A stretch of 64,000 nucleotides of DNA, taken from the NCBI RefSeq assembly GCF_048128805.1, contig NC_136016.1, positions 4,850,001 to 4,914,000 on the forward strand, in the 5' to 3' direction. The DNA is from Centroberyx gerrardi. Taxonomy: Eukaryota; Chordata; Actinopteri; Beryciformes; Berycidae. Made by a program: the position numbers and the translations under genes. Of the stretch, positions 35,069-50,510 are shown in pieces; the stretch's first letter is position 1; every line of letters begins with the position of its first letter. Under the pieces are notes generated by a model, which saw only the letters and a program-made list of their open reading frames with translations, was not told the DNA's origin and did not search any database.

Positions 35069-37331
35069 CTGAAAAATCAAAATACATGCAGTTAACCACA
35101 GATAGGCACAGATTGTCATCAAAGTTGTCTATCGAATTGATCTAACGGTGGTGCTGTGAATTTGTAACACCGCCATGTAAAATTTCCAGTCAGCCCACTT
35201 ATAATTGATCACTTCAAAATTATCATCATCACCAACAGCCTATAGTCTAGGATATCAACCACAAAAATCTTAACAGTCAAATATACTACATTACCATTAT
35301 CATTGGGTTGGCTGAGGTCTTTTTGATATTCCAGGAGGGATTTAAGCTCCTGAGGGTCAGAAAAAGACTCCACATATTCTGCCAGAACCGAAGGAACATC
35401 GCTGAGCATACAGGCAACCTGGTCACGAGAACAAAGATATTTAGTTTCAGTGCTATAAATGCCTTAAGTCCAAGACCTCTTCAATGCATAATGCACCAAT
35501 ATTGTAGGTTACCTGTTGAAGATTTGGTACAATGAGTAACTTCTCAAGCTGCAACAGGAATTTCTCCACAAGCATCTGTATATCTTTGTTATACTTGGGT
35601 CCAAATTTCACTGGGTAAACATCCTGAAATTGAGCAGTTGATCTGGGTCAACACAGTTTAAAAAGTCTTCAATAGAGTAGGAGAGAAAATATCTACGATT
35701 TCAAAGTTACAAAGCCAGACACACTGACCTGGAAGAAGTGCTGCCTCTCATCTTGATCTTTAATTAGGGTTTGAATAAAAGCCAGGATGTTTGATCCAGA
35801 TGATCCATCCCCTGTATCACTTGTCTGTGATACATCATATTACAAAAGTTAGAAAAAAAAGTTAGAAGTTAGTTCTGATTGCCATTGCATTATAGTAATC
35901 ATACAGTGCATGAAATTAAGAGAAACTCACCTCTGTGTTCCATGATGACGTGACTGTTTGCATTATGTCCAGGTGCGGCTGAATGGCCTTGAGGTCTATC
36001 GTCTGCTCTGGGCGACACAACTCCAGTATCAGCTACAACCAGAGGAAACTAGTGATAAACTCACAAAAAGTCAACCTTATGAAGAGCTGACACACTGAGC
36101 TCTAATGTCTCAATACTTTCTCATACAGTACCTGTGCCCGAAGGCCAAGACTCAGCAAAGACCTCTGTCTGTGATTAAGGAGTTCTGGGACAAGTTCAGT
36201 GACAGTTGTAACAAAGTCGTCCAGTAGCCCATAGTCGGCCACAACTCTCTGCTGGGCAGTCTGCCAGATCGCTGCAGAGACCAGCCGAAGTGGTGGGACC
36301 AGGAGGCGCAGACAGGAGAGAGGAAGAGGGGGGTCTAGAAAACGAAACATGAATGACTTGAATCATTTAGGGAATGGGCCAGGTATTGATTTGGACACTA
36401 CAGAATTAAATGACTAGAAAATGTCAAGAAAAACAAGTCATGATAGATGAGCAAGAATGGGAATACAGTGATATTAAATGTGCCAGTGAGAAAGACAGAA
36501 AGTGAGGGGAGAGAGGGAGAAGTTGGGGTAGCCCCATCTCCCTTGTATGCAGAGAACATGCCACCAATATCCATTCAAAATCTGGTAGTTTGATGTGACC
36601 TTGATTATTGCAGAATAGGTATATAGCAGAGCATAAATTAAGACCTTTTACAAACAGTTAGGATCTTCTGTTAAATTCGGCATATGTGCTCTATCAAGCT
36701 GCACTTTATTTCAATCAACTCTCAACTTTTAGAACCGACATACCTGCTCCCACCGCCCTCCATGGTGCATTTTGGTGGAAGAAGGTCGTGGGAATAACAA
36801 GCGAACCAATTAGAAAAGTTTAAATTGTATCAAAATAAGCACTGCTCGGTGTATTGTGTGTATGCCGGATTGAGGAATGGCTCCTAACGATTCAGAAAAG
36901 GTCTTGAGCTATATTTTATTAGATATGTAGGCTATGTTTGCCGATAAGCAAAGAAGGAACCGTTAATTTTCCAGATTTTAATGTAGTTGAGAGAGCGACA
37001 CTTTTCGGGGCTACGTTGGGGGTAAACCATGTCACTGCCAGGCAACAGGCCTGCGCAAAACACTAAACAAAGCGAATATTAAAAACTCGTACATGCACAC
37101 ACACATCATAATTTATGGATAACTATTTCGAATATACATTTTAGTTGAATACGTGTCACTTTACGGATATATAACTAAAAAAAAACATTTCGCCATCGTC
37201 AACACCGTTTACTGTCTGCAGGTTATTTTAGAGGTTATGGAACGAGGCCACGGCGGTTCTCACGTCACATCGAGAGAATAAAATGTCTCCGAAACATGGA
37301 TGCTACCTTTCCTCTCGGAAATATGATGCAT
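32115..37331 (-). CDS. Gene A: TINF2_N-like domain / C2H2 zinc-finger fusion protein
   Basis: Seven exons on the minus strand: 37331-37307, 36334-36132, 36032-35931, 35824-35729, 35623-35513, 35418-35295 and 35068-32115, giving 1204 residues in one continuous phase. Residues 9-220 (exons 2-6) resemble the TRFH-like N-domain of TIN2: LRLLVPPLRLVSAAIWQT, LSLGLRAQ-LILELC, KFGPKYNKD and LEKLLIVPNLQQ. Residues about 222-480 are a low-complexity linker with RPVRQNRGLKMK at 449-460. About 18 C2H2 or C2HC fingers follow from 485 to the C-terminus (last finger CSVCEMAF...HVRKSH), with canonical TGE(R/K)P linkers in the last block. Nuclear DNA binding is inferred. Exon 1 was placed by phase and similarity to gene D (ISE motif), and its donor GTAGCA is weak. 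Genes B, C and D are paralogues. Confidence 0.85.
35295..36334 (-). CDS. Gene A exons 2-6: TIN2 TRFH-like domain
   Basis: The exons are 203, 102, 96, 111 and 124 nt. Recalled human TIN2 has LRFAAAASWQVV, LCMGLKAKVVVELIL and LLFEYLCQLEKALP. The corresponding segments here are LRLVSAAIWQTA, LSLGLRAQ-LILEL and KFLLQLEKLLIVP, in the same order and spacing. In TIN2 this domain contacts TPP1 and TRF2; whether that is kept here is unknown. Confidence 0.75.
36546..37003. mobile_element. foldback MITE, copy 3 (gene A intron 1)
   Basis: The left end TATGCAGAGAACATGCC and then CCATTCAAAATCTGG match the family consensus. The internal halves AAGACCTTTTACAAACAGTT and TTCAGAAAAGGTCTTGAGCT, and TTAAATTCGGCATATG and TATGCCGGATT, mirror each other. 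The right end is eroded. It sits in the first intron of gene A. Confidence 0.7.
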
Positions 37332-37836
37332 ATTTCGGCTTCGGCAGGGTTATATTCTGTTCCCGGCAAAAAAAAAGAGCGATAAAATGACGAAGCTGTA
37401 GTACTTGTCAAAGAGCGGAGAATTGACGGTTAGTTCCGGACACATTTAGCGGTAACACAGGAAGTGCAGAATGTACGCGGAAGTGATTTAGTTGTGAAAA
37501 GTTGAGTTGTCAGAGTCGGCAGAAGACCTGTGAAATATGCGATAGATAATTTACTCAACGGATTAAGATGTCGAGTAAATAGCACCTGGATTTCTAAAAT
37601 CCACCGCACCCTCAGGTTTGTTTATTTGTTGTATTTGGAACAAGAGACATGCCCTGGCGTGTTGGTTTACAATTGGATGCCATTACCTTTATCGTCTAAT
37701 ATTACACCTCACTTCTCTGCCTGTCTATCCACTGGCCAGGCAGTCAGTCGGCTTCCTCGACGGCAACCAGAGTCCGTCACCTTTTCCCACACAGACACGG
37801 CAGACGGGTATCTATTCAACTGAGTTGTTGTCCATT
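37332..37836. promoter_or_regulatory. shared head-to-head promoter region of gene A and mettl9
   Basis: The start codons of gene A (minus, 37331) and mettl9 (plus, 37837) are 505 bp apart. Between them lie several ETS-like sites (TTCCGGA, CAGGAAGTG, CGGAAGTG at 37433-37490) and no TATA box. A bidirectional promoter is inferred. Confidence 0.6.
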
Positions 37837-40422
<2,586 letters not shown>

Positions 40423-41143
40423 GGCGTCTCTCTTTGATTTTATCTTTAACGAATACCAAATGAACTGAGGGACGCTCAGAGGTTTGCCTAACTTAAATGT
40501 GTCTTGGGCTGTGGCTGCTGGAAGGCTCATAGTGCAATTTCGAGAGGTTTCATTCATAACTACTGTAATTCTTTTTTTTTTTTGGTTTTGAACAAACAGT
40601 TCAGTCAGGTTTGCAGCTCAGGTAGCTCCTACATTTACCAGCCATCTTGTGTGACAGCGATACCTCTACTTTGTACGCAAAAAAAATATCCGAATGGCAG
40701 TTTGCCTACCTTGAAATGCCACATTAACTTATCGCAAAACTATAAGGAAGATCAAATCTTCTAAGACATATCACCGTGGAACTGGTGTCTGTTCTGTAAA
40801 GTGTGTTATTTGTAGCAAGTGTTTACTGTCAGTGATGTGGTTCATCATTCCTTCAACTCTACATACTGTACTACCGATGGAGAGAATCTCATAATTTGTA
40901 CTTTAATTATTTCTGTGTCTCATTCATAGGGCCAATGCACACACACTATTGCTGACTTAAGCAAACTAGGCCCATTATATGTAATGTTGTAAATGGTTAC
41001 TTGATATTAATGACGACAAAAGCAATATGAAGCCTTTTAAGTCAGTGCCATGTATCTAGGATGTCACAGCACAAAGGTCTATTTAAAATGTGCCACATTT
41101 GGTGAAATGTTTGTATTGAAAGAGTACAACGAATTCAAGAACA

Positions 41144-41149
41144 AATAAA
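41144..41149 (+). terminator. mettl9: mettl9 polyadenylation signal
   Basis: AATAAA about 720 bp past the stop codon, followed by T-rich sequence. No earlier canonical AATAAA was noticed after the stop. Confidence 0.6.
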
Positions 41150-41261
41150 CATTATTTTCTGTGTTTCTTAGTTCTTGTTTTCTCATGTCATCGAGTGAAC
41201 TTGAGGTGTAATCAGTCGACATGGTTTGAGATTTGTCCATTTGAATTACTGTCAGTTAGAG

Positions 41262-41345
41262 CAGTGGTTCCCAAACTGTGGTCCAGGGACCCCCAGGGGC
41301 CCTTTAAGGATTTTTGTTTATTTTCAGTATTATTTCATTCACTAT
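41262..41345 (+). repeat. dispersed repeat (CAGTGGTTCCCAAACTGTGG)
   Basis: CAGTGGTTCCCAAACTGTGG, then GGGACCCCCAGGGGCCCTTT, is a common 5' end of fish hAT-like repeats. The matching far end was not located. Confidence 0.5.
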
Positions 41346-42115
41346 AAGTTAGTCCTAGTCTAGAGAGATGACAAAAGTCTCTTTTCAAGAGTTAGAACCA
41401 AACTGAAGCCATCAAGACATTATGATTTACGTTTTCTGTAGAGGCTGGCTGTTCCAGCTGTTTCACACTTAATGCACATGCACTTTGAGTTCCTGTTTTA
41501 CAGCAAAACAAATTTTACACATAAACCACAATCAAAAATCCTGCAAGTAGCATCCTGCCATGACATTTTGACCTGTGATATGAAATATTAAATCATTAAT
41601 TTTGTTTGTTTTAAAGGAAATCTTCACTACTACTTTAAATGCCTTTACATTTGACTGCAAGTATTTCCTTCTTGATTACATCAGAATTTAGAAGATGAAA
41701 CTGGGTCTATCGCCGAATCTAGAGTAAGTTGAAAGCTGAGGTGAACTGTATTTTCCAACAGTATTTACCATCTGGAAGATGAGGTGAACGATATTTTAAA
41801 GTAGGAAGCTCAAAACCTTCGTTCCTCAACATAGCATGAAGTGTGCATAGTTTATGTTAATAAGAGCTCCTCTTTTCTGATTGGCTGAGCCGTGCAGCGT
41901 TTCCCGACTTGCATTGGGTGCTGCTATCTTGGCCACGTCCCCAGGCCACGTCGCGCTTTACTCGCCATTTTCCCGTCTTCTATAGCCAGAATTCGCCTAT
42001 TCTGGTGTCAGTGTCACTCAGCACCGTTAGACCATAAATTATTCTTTACCGGGTAACAACCGGAGCTCTTTTTAGAGACTGAACTCGGGTTGCCTCTGCT
42101 AAGGCTCGCGGAAAC
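41346..42115. other. intergenic region and kdelr2 5' flank
   Basis: No gene up to the kdelr2 start. The last 250 bp become GC/CpG-richer (TTGGCCACGTCCCCAGGCCA, GCCATTTTCCCGTC) and probably hold the kdelr2 promoter and 5' UTR. The GCCATTTT motif resembles a YY1 site. Confidence 0.5.
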
Positions 42116-45100
42116 ATGAACATTTTCAGACTAACCGGCGATCTCTCCCATCTAGCAGCCATCATCATCCTGCTGCTAAAAATATGGAAAACCAGGTCTT
42201 GTGCCGGTGAGTAGCCGTATACTTTAACTTGCTTTTTGCATGACCTTCTATCCTGTCACGGATACAGCGTATCATTTACCGTGAAGTTTAACCAGCCAGA
42301 TAACGGTAGCTACAGTGTAATCCGTTTGTAATGATAGTTAACGTTAGCTAGCTAACTCCCGGCTAGCTGGGCAGAAACGTTAGCTACCCAGCCAGCTTGC
42401 CCTGTCATCAAATCATAAGGTTAATTGCTGGCACTATCATTGTCACTGTTGCTAACATGGCCTACTGCAGCGTGAACAAGACTAATCATCTCATAGGAAG
42501 AGAGTTTCTCCAGAAGCAACAGTGAAGTCAGACTTGCATGGCTAGCAGCAGCAGTCTTGCTAGCGGCGGCCGTGCAGCGGGCCCTGTCCTAGTCTGTCCA
42601 CACTAGATAGGGACAGGGTGACCAGAGGGCCACAACACTTCTCGGTTTAGTTTGGCATGTTGCGCCTCATCATCTCTAGTGTGGGGGAAAAGTAAGCTAG
42701 TTTCACCCTGCGTTCGTGCATTTGGCCCGGTGTGACCTCTGACGTGGCAGCAAATAGCTGTCACTAGTTGACTGTTGCAGATCTAAGACCATACATACCA
42801 TATGCATGCATGCGCTGTTGCAAGGAAGGACTTGATTGTTTGTTGTTTTTGTCTTTTACTGTGAGGGTCAAAGGGTAAAGCGGTATCTTTGCTAGATAAG
42901 CAGTCACCTGAACTGGGTCTTTACTGGTGTTTACTGTAGGCTAAACCAGATAGCCTTGTGCAGCATATCTGCATGCAAGTCTGTAATTCAGCCTTCACTA
43001 CCCTAAATATTTGCATATTGGCCAATGTAGTTATCTGTACCAGAATTGCACAAACTAGACAGTGTCGTTATCTCTGAAAGCATGAGGTTTGGCTACAACT
43101 ATTGTAATGATGACATCCCCTTGTCTGACAGTGGGTGTGACTAAACAAAAGCATGCTGTCACTTGCCAGTGTTTGCAGGCCAGATAGACAGAGGCTTTCT
43201 GCAGGGCAGCTGTGTGTCTGTGCTTGCGATTATATATAATAAAGCTGCAGGTGTAGATGCAAACTGTGGAGCAGCACAGAACAGGCACTCTCAAACCCCT
43301 TTTACATCTGCAGTGGCAATTACTGATCAGTGCTACAGTGCAACTATTTTAGTATCGTGCTCCTAAAAATAAATGAATGCTAGTGAAACCGAATAAGGAG
43401 CACGTGCAGCTTGAGATTATTGTAACACATTGTATTTTTTCCACATATTTTCATAAATCCTGCTCATACGTTTCAGTGTAGTTGTACATGTAATCTTGGG
43501 AGGGGGGGTGATTGAGGTATAAAGGCAGCTAGATTTGTTGTCATAGTAATCGCTTGAATCACATTGTCATCTCCTTTGCAATCTTAGTCTTGGCTGTGGT
43601 ATTTAACATTATTTGCCAAAAGGTGAACAAAGTACTGCAGAACTAATCGGACATCTTGGCTACTATACATGGGCTGTCTGCAGGAAGTGGACATTTATCA
43701 AAATAGGATGATTGAATGAATGAAAATAGATGAATAAATGGCCAGAGGTTTGAAACAACAAGGTCAGAAGATTCGTCCGACTAATGCGCCCTACTGTCTG
43801 TGTCTTCACAGGTATTTCTGGGAAGAGTCAGATCCTGTTTGCCTTGGTATTCACCACTCGCTACCTGGACCTGCTCACTTCCTTCATTTCTCTGTACAAC
43901 ACCACCATGAAGGTGAGACACGCACACATTTCTTCTCACCGGCACATCCCGAAGCATTTCCTTTAAGAACCCCATCCCCCTGTTTATCCAAGCACTAAAC
44001 ACACAATGTCAAGGGTTAACTGGTACTCCAAGTTGACACACCTTTGTTGAGCAAAGGATAAAGTGGTGCAGCAAGGTGTAACAGGCTTGTGTGTCATAAT
44101 TGCTGCTTCATTATGTTTGTGTCAGACCAATACACATAGGGGCCAGTGAATTTTCACCAAGCGTGGATGGTGGTTTTGCTAACGGCGGTGGATGTCTTGC
44201 GTTTCAGGTCATCTACATCGGATGTGCGTATGCCACAGTGTACCTGATCTATGTGAAGTTCAAGGCTACTTATGATGGGAACCATGACACGTTCAGAGTG
44301 GAGTTCCTGGTCGTCCCTGTTGGAGGCCTGGCATTCCTGGTTAACCATGACTTCTCTCCACTGGAGGTAAGAAATTCAGCACAACGGCACACTGATTCTG
44401 CATACTTGTCTCTCAAATACCTCACATCATTTTTCCCCAAACACCCCCAACACTCCCGTCTCTCCGTTCCCTTTCTTTTCGCCCAGATCCTGTGGACGTT
44501 CTCCATCTACTTGGAGTCAGTGTCCATCTTGCCCCAGCTTTTCATGATCAGCAAGACCGGCGAGGCCGAGACCATCACCACCCACTACCTGTTCTTCCTG
44601 GGACTCTACAGAGCCCTCTACCTCATCAACTGGATATGGCGCTTCTACTTTGAGGGATTCTTCGACATGATTGCCATCGTTGCCGGGGTGGTGCAGACCA
44701 TCCTCTACTGCGACTTCTTCTATTTGTATGTAACAAAAGGTGAGTTGTGCTGCAATTTCTTTTACTCTCACAAAACACAGTGGCAGTGGAATCTGTTTTG
44801 TTTTACTGCAACAAGAAGTTCTGTTAGTTGGTTACCTATCAAATATAGCATCGTTCATGCATGCATGCAAGTATGTATATTCATGTATACTTGTAAAGTG
44901 GATCTTAGATGTGCTCAGAATAGGCTTTGCATCACATGAGATCTGACCTTTAGTACAGCCATCCCCACTGTCTGGACTTCCCTCCAACAACATAATACCC
45001 TTATATCTCAATTATACATTTTTTTTATTGCTAGTTCCTCCCAATTATTTTAGTCTCTTTTCATACAGTTTTTGGATATTTCTAAAGCTTCTTTAGTAAC

Positions 45101-45620
45101 AACAATTCATTATTATGACTGCACTTGGAGAGCAGGCAAACTTGGATCAGAGGACAGAAACTGAGAGAACTCGTTGGCAGACAATAAAAATATAAAATAG
45201 AAAGTTAAAAAATGTACTGTATGGTTTCAATTCCTTCCATGTAGCTGAATGCCTTTTTGTCTTGTTCGCCTGAGACAGTACATAGGTTAATTCACATGCT
45301 TTCACTTTTGTTTTAGTTTGCTTGGAATTAAGGTGCAGAACAAATGTCTGTTTCAAATGCGTCATTGAAACTATAAGAAGTTTGGCCCAATGTGGCGTCT
45401 GAGTGCATATCGCAGCATTTACAGCAGTTCAGTGTTATCTTCTTACCTAATCTGTATTAACTTGGAACTGTACAATACATGTTTCACTGCTGCACATTTG
45501 ATGACAAACTATTTCTCGGTTTTGTGAACGTCCTCGTATGGTTTCTGTGTTGTGTTAAACATAAACTTGTCCTCTCCTGTTTCAGTACTGAAAGGAAAGA
45601 AGCTGAGCCTGCCAGCCTAA
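42116..45620 (+). CDS. kdelr2: ER lumen protein-retaining receptor (KDEL receptor 2)
   Basis: Five exons: 42116-42206, 43812-43912, 44208-44366, 44487-44739 and 45586-45620, coding 212 residues, the exact family length. The product retrieves KDEL-tailed ER proteins from the cis-Golgi. It is a seven-helix membrane protein with a SWEET-like fold. It starts [73 protein letters not shown] and [19 protein letters not shown] are diagnostic. It ends [12 protein letters not shown], the cytosolic tail with the lysines used for COPI retrieval. MNIFRLTG and PVGGLAFL favour KDELR2 over KDELR1. It could be either teleost copy (kdelr2a or kdelr2b). Confidence 0.96.
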
Positions 45621-46092
45621 GTGCCAAAGAGGAGTGTTTTGGCAGACTCAAAGAGGGGGAACGGGGGGGGTTGGTTGGGGACACCACTGCCCCCCCACCT
45701 CCCACGACCACTTCCCCCTCTTCCCCTCCCGCCAGCGTAAGATGCCTGAGACAGAGAGCGAAAGGGAGCTGCTGACTATAGGTCCTGCACCTTCTTCTGA
45801 TCCAGAATAGGTGGAATCAGAGCACATCTGCAGAGGCCAGTCCCTGGCCTTCGGATTTCTGTTTGATGCATCTTGCCTTAACTTTTTTTATTACTCTGTA
45901 TAAAGGAAGAAAAAAAAAAGTGAGAAAAGTTTTCTACATAAAAATGTGTACTCTTAAGATTTGACACATCAGTGAATGAATAAGAGCTGAAAATGTAAAA
46001 TTGCCTATGATTTGGCATTGTATGATATTGAAGCGGACTTCTTGTGGTGGGATATTATTGACTCAACCGTTTGTAATGGTATTTGCAATCTA

Positions 46093-46098
46093 AATAAA
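46093..46098 (+). terminator. kdelr2: kdelr2 polyadenylation signal (proximal)
   Basis: AATAAA about 475 bp past the stop. A second AATAAA at 46956-46961 could end a longer transcript. Confidence 0.5.
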
Positions 46099-46955
46099 TG
46101 TGCATTGTTTTTTCTGAATTGATTTGGGGGGAGTTTGTTGAATCCCCGTAGCTTTGCCGGCCAAATTTTTCTATTTTTTCCCTCAATTTGACCTTGTTTA
46201 CATTCCTGTGTATAAAGGCCATCTCTTTTAGTTTTTCCATGCCCTTGTTAGAGCATAAATTTGATATAGATGACATTACTTCAAGTTCTTTTGTCAAAAA
46301 TTGAACTTAACTGTAACTCTGGAGTTAAATATATTTTTGTGCTGATGCCTCCAAAGAAATGTTCATTCACCAGTGTGGGTTGCTTTTGCTTGTTATTTTA
46401 CGTCCACGTATGAATTGGAACAGAGCGCTTATTAGGAAGGAGCCAAGCTGCAACACAAGGTGAAAGCAAAGGATTGAAAAGTGACCCATGCATTCTCATC
46501 GCTGTAAATGGCTTTGTTCATTTGAATACCACACTCATTACCCCAAGGTTGGTGGTATATCACCTGTAATTATACTTCATTGCCTGGCCCATTCATTTCA
46601 AATTGCTCCTTTTAAATGTTTGAAATGAGTAAATTCACCGGTAATGTACTATATGTGGATTATCACTACAGAATTGAAGTCTTTTTTTTATTATAGGTGC
46701 TGTGTTATTTATTTTTTTCCCAATTTCCAGTAAACAATGTCCGTAGAATTGTCTACATGATGTGCATAATTTTAAACTCAGAAAATAATCTCCCTGTTGG
46801 TGTTGGAGATGAGCACAATCCTATGGACACTGTTACATCGGAGTCAAAAGTAGTTAGCCAGACATACCTGCCTTTTGTTTTATTTTTCATGCAGATCATT
46901 CCAATTTTCCTTTTTTTTTTTCTTAGCGGAGCTTTTGCATGATGTTGCCACCACA

Positions 46956-46961
46956 AATAAA
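46956..46961 (+). terminator. kdelr2: possible distal kdelr2 polyadenylation signal
   Basis: AATAAA followed downstream by T/GT-rich sequence. It lies only about 110 bp from a minus-strand AATAAA (47072-47077) that could serve gene B. Confidence 0.4.
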
Positions 46962-47666
46962 GATTTTATGGGAAACATTTGTCTCAATGCCGTGGTTAAA
47001 ATTAGGTGATGGGAATCATTACAGTTGTATAAATGAGATCTTGAACAATCATTTGGTGTTCAGAGAACAGCTTTATTGACATCTTGGTACATATGGCCAG
47101 AAAAGAATGAATGAAGCAGTGCAGTGTATAGAAAGACAGTTTGAAGTTCCTCCATTAACACAAATATTAAGTTTCACATTGTGTGAGCAGGGAGATGCAA
47201 CTTCACACACCAGTATTGGTGCCTAAAAATGCAAAATACAGTGAAAAGTGGTGTTAGGTATGTGCCAGCTACTGTACGCTACTGTCTCAAATGTCATCTG
47301 TGAATCAACACTATTACAGTGTAGGTGTAGGGAAGTGTGTGCTTGTAGAGACTCACAGGGAACTTACTAAATTTGAGGAACAAATAGGTAAAGCAAGGTA
47401 GGATACCTTATGACCTGAGCCTAATCTTTGTTAATGTATTTTCACATTTTATGATGCATATTGGAAGATGTTCTTTCATAGGATTTCATTCCACATATCT
47501 TGTCACACTAGTATGCTACTCAGAAGCCTGACAATAGCCGTATGATACAGCATGTAAGTGAAATCCCTCTTAAATGTTCAAAATGTACCAAAAACTACCA
47601 TCAATGTGCCCCTACGATCTTTCCAAGCAAACCTACATCCTTGTTGACAAATGTTCATTACACAAC

Positions 47667-47672
47667 TTTATT
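47667..47672 (-). terminator. gene B polyadenylation signal
   Basis: AATAAA on the minus strand only 29 bp past the gene B stop codon. A more distal minus-strand AATAAA is at 47072-47077. Confidence 0.55.
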
Positions 47673-47700
47673 GCCAGTTATACATACCTTGATGCTTCAA

Positions 47701-50510
47701 TCATTTGTGATATTTGTCCTTATGAGTTTTCAGACGGTGTCTGCGATTGAACCCTTCATCACAGACCTCACACCTAAAGGGCTTCTCCCCGGTGTGGACT
47801 AGCTTGTGTCTGTTCAGCAGGTTGCCTGAGGTGAATCGCCTCTCGCAGTTTGGACAGGCATAGGGCCTCTCCTGTGTGTGACTCCTCAGGTGGATGGTTA
47901 GATAGTTTGCTTGAACAAAGCCCTTCTCACAGATCTGGCACTTGAACGGCCTTTCCCCAGTGTGATATCTGACATGTATCCTCAGCTCGGCATTTGACCG
48001 GAAACTCTTTGTACATCCTTTGAAGGCGCATGTAAAAGGCTTTTCCCCGGTGTGGATCAGGTCGTGCCTACCCAACGCAGACCGACTCAGAAACAGCTTG
48101 CCGCAGTATGAGCAAGGGAATCGCATCCCCTTGTGGTGTATCTGAAAGTGGGCATTCACTGCCCTTTTTGCCCGGAAGGTTCTCTTACATAGGGGGCATG
48201 AGAAGCGTTTCTGCTGGCCTGAGTGGCGTTCCATGTGCTTTTTCAGTAGTTCATTGGTGGTGAAAGTCCTGCCGCACTCCCAGCAAAGGAAACGCTTCTC
48301 TCCTGTGTGCGTTCTCTCATGGGACACGAGATCTATGTGCCGGTTGAATCTCTTGGGACACTTAGTACAATGGAACGGGAGATCCCCTGTATGTGTCCGC
48401 TCGTGTCTGATGAGAGCGCCTAGCTCGCTGTAACTTTTGCAGCAGTGTGTGCAGACAAATGGTCCACTGAAGTCATGGGCATCGAGATAGTGTTTGATGA
48501 GAAAGCGGACCACGTTGAAACTCTTATCACACATGGTGCACCTGACCGGCCTGTGCATGACATTGTGGACAGCCAGCGTTTCAGCATCTGGGCAAACCTT
48601 CCCACACTCGGCGCAGTAAAGTGGGTTGTGGGTGAGTTTGTGAGCTCTCAGTGTTGATCTGAGCCCAAATTCTTTCCCGCATTCGTCACACTTGCGGCTT
48701 TTCTTTATCCCAACCTGCCTCAGTGACTCACTGGGTTTGACTGATTGCACCTTGCAGATCTGTGTTATGTGATGCAGCCATCCATTTCTGGTCTCAAAGT
48801 TGATACCACAGCGGGGACAAGACAGCGGGTTCACTTTCGAAAGGTGCCTTGTGTGACTTGTCTTGCCATCCATCACATTGTTCCCGCGGCTGCTTTCCAG
48901 TTCGGTCCCACTTGGGTGTAACTGGTTTGAGGATGTCTTCACACTGCTGTCAACGTGTGATGTCTCAATGGCGACACCACTGACACTTTCTCCTCTTTCT
49001 GCTGACAGTTCCTGGATTATTTCATTGGAAGCCTCCGGTTCATTTTCATCCCGATTTTGGTTGGTACCTTTCTTACATAACTCTTTGTGTTTCTGGAAGT
49101 TTTTTAAGTACTTGTAAGTCTTCTGACAGTTGGTGCAGTTATAGATAACATCACTTGAGGGAGTCATCCTGTGCTGTATCATTTCCTTAGATCTCTGTAT
49201 TGTCTTGCTACATGTTGAGTGTGTGAGAGAATGAAGGGATGTCACAGCGTTCTGTTCCTGCTGTTCATCACTTGTTTTAGGCTCTGGCAAAACCTGGAAT
49301 GTGCTGCTAAAAGGGTCAAAGATTTCTGCGTCATGCTGTAGAGTCTTGGCCGGTGATGGGGCTTGTTTGACATTATGTAACAATTCAGAGGTTTCTCCAG
49401 GTGATGTTTGATGTGGAAAGCTTTCGAGTGGCCCAAAGTTATTCTCCCCCATTGCTGTAGTGCTGCCACTTTCTCCAGAAGAAACCTCCCTGCGTTGCTG
49501 GCTTGCAAATAAACATGCTTCTTCATGAGCCTTCATGCTACCTACATGCTTAAAAGACCTCTCACAATTGCTGCACTGATAGGGACGCTCGTTGGAGTGC
49601 GATATCATGTGGCACTTTACCCCCGCGGCGCTGAGAAAGGTCTTTCCACACGCAGTGCATTTGAATTCTCTGATTGTTTTATCCGCTCCGGTGCAAGCCC
49701 TGTGCATGTGTCTCTTCAAATTCAAATTACTTTGCAAACATTTCCCACATCTAAGGCACTGGTACTTCTGCTGCTTTGTGCCAACCTGTTGATGTTGCCC
49801 AACGTCTGAATCAAGACTGGGAGGTTGATTATTGTTGCTCTCAGGAAGTTGCATTTTCACTGGTTTTCTCTCTTGAGCTAGAAATGTCTTCATCTTCAGA
49901 CCCCTGTTTGGTCTTTCTGATCTGGGTAGCAATAATGTGGGCATACTTCTTAAGTCCTGGGTCTTCCGCTGCTGTTTGGCCTGGTTTAAGGGACTCTTCA
50001 GTATGACATTGCCCTTTTCAATACTTGCCATCACTCCAAGAGCTTCTGCTGTCCTGTCCTCCCCAATCCTCACTATCAGTGTTTCACACATTTCCGGAGA
50101 ATCTTCACTTTTAATGTCTTTGGACCAAATGTCTCCATTAGAATTTATAGTACACGTGTCCCTTTCCTTTAGAGTCACTTGCTCTCCGCTCACGGGTTCT
50201 GTGTCCTCAAGATATTCTGCAGTGTCACCATCATTCTCAGTCAGGTCAACAATATGGACAGGGCACTGCTTGTTGTTTCCCCCATAGTCTTCTGTTCCGC
50301 TCTGCTGCATTTGCACTATTTCGCCTATACATGAACTTAGTCCCATCTCAGTACTTGCTTTCACTGCTGCATTTCCCACCTTCAAGTCTTCACTGGTGGA
50401 TTCCACCTGTGTTCCAGTTGCTGTCTGCTCATTTAAATTCACAACTTTCTCCACAGGTGGAAGACTGAGGGCTCTTAGGATGCACTCGCCACAAGAGGGA
50501 GACTCTGAGT
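47701..50510 (-). CDS. Gene B exon 7: linker plus about 17 zinc fingers
   Basis: A 2810-nt exon after a TTTCTTTAG acceptor, opening with AC to complete a GAC codon, and coding DSESPSCGECILRALSLPPV. It has no internal stop. Fingers six to seventeen keep the same order and spacing as the last block of genes A and C (LYCAEC start, a CTMCDKSF finger, SGPF linker, CWEC finger). Confidence 0.95.

Noticed and set aside
36102-36350. Gene A starting at MFRFLDPPLP without an upstream exon
   Set aside because: The ATG and following codons lie in the TTTTCTAG acceptor tract. Homologous exons in B, C and D begin right after the acceptor and need a split codon.
36745-36775. Alternative gene A first exon beginning ATGCACCATGGAGG before a GTATG donor
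   Set aside because: The phase does not fit exon 2, and the site lies inside a foldback MITE. The exon at 37307-37331 fits the phase and resembles gene D exon 1.
37264-37297. Another candidate gene A first exon (ATGTTTCGGAG..., donor GTGAGA)
   Set aside because: It contains an in-frame stop before the donor.
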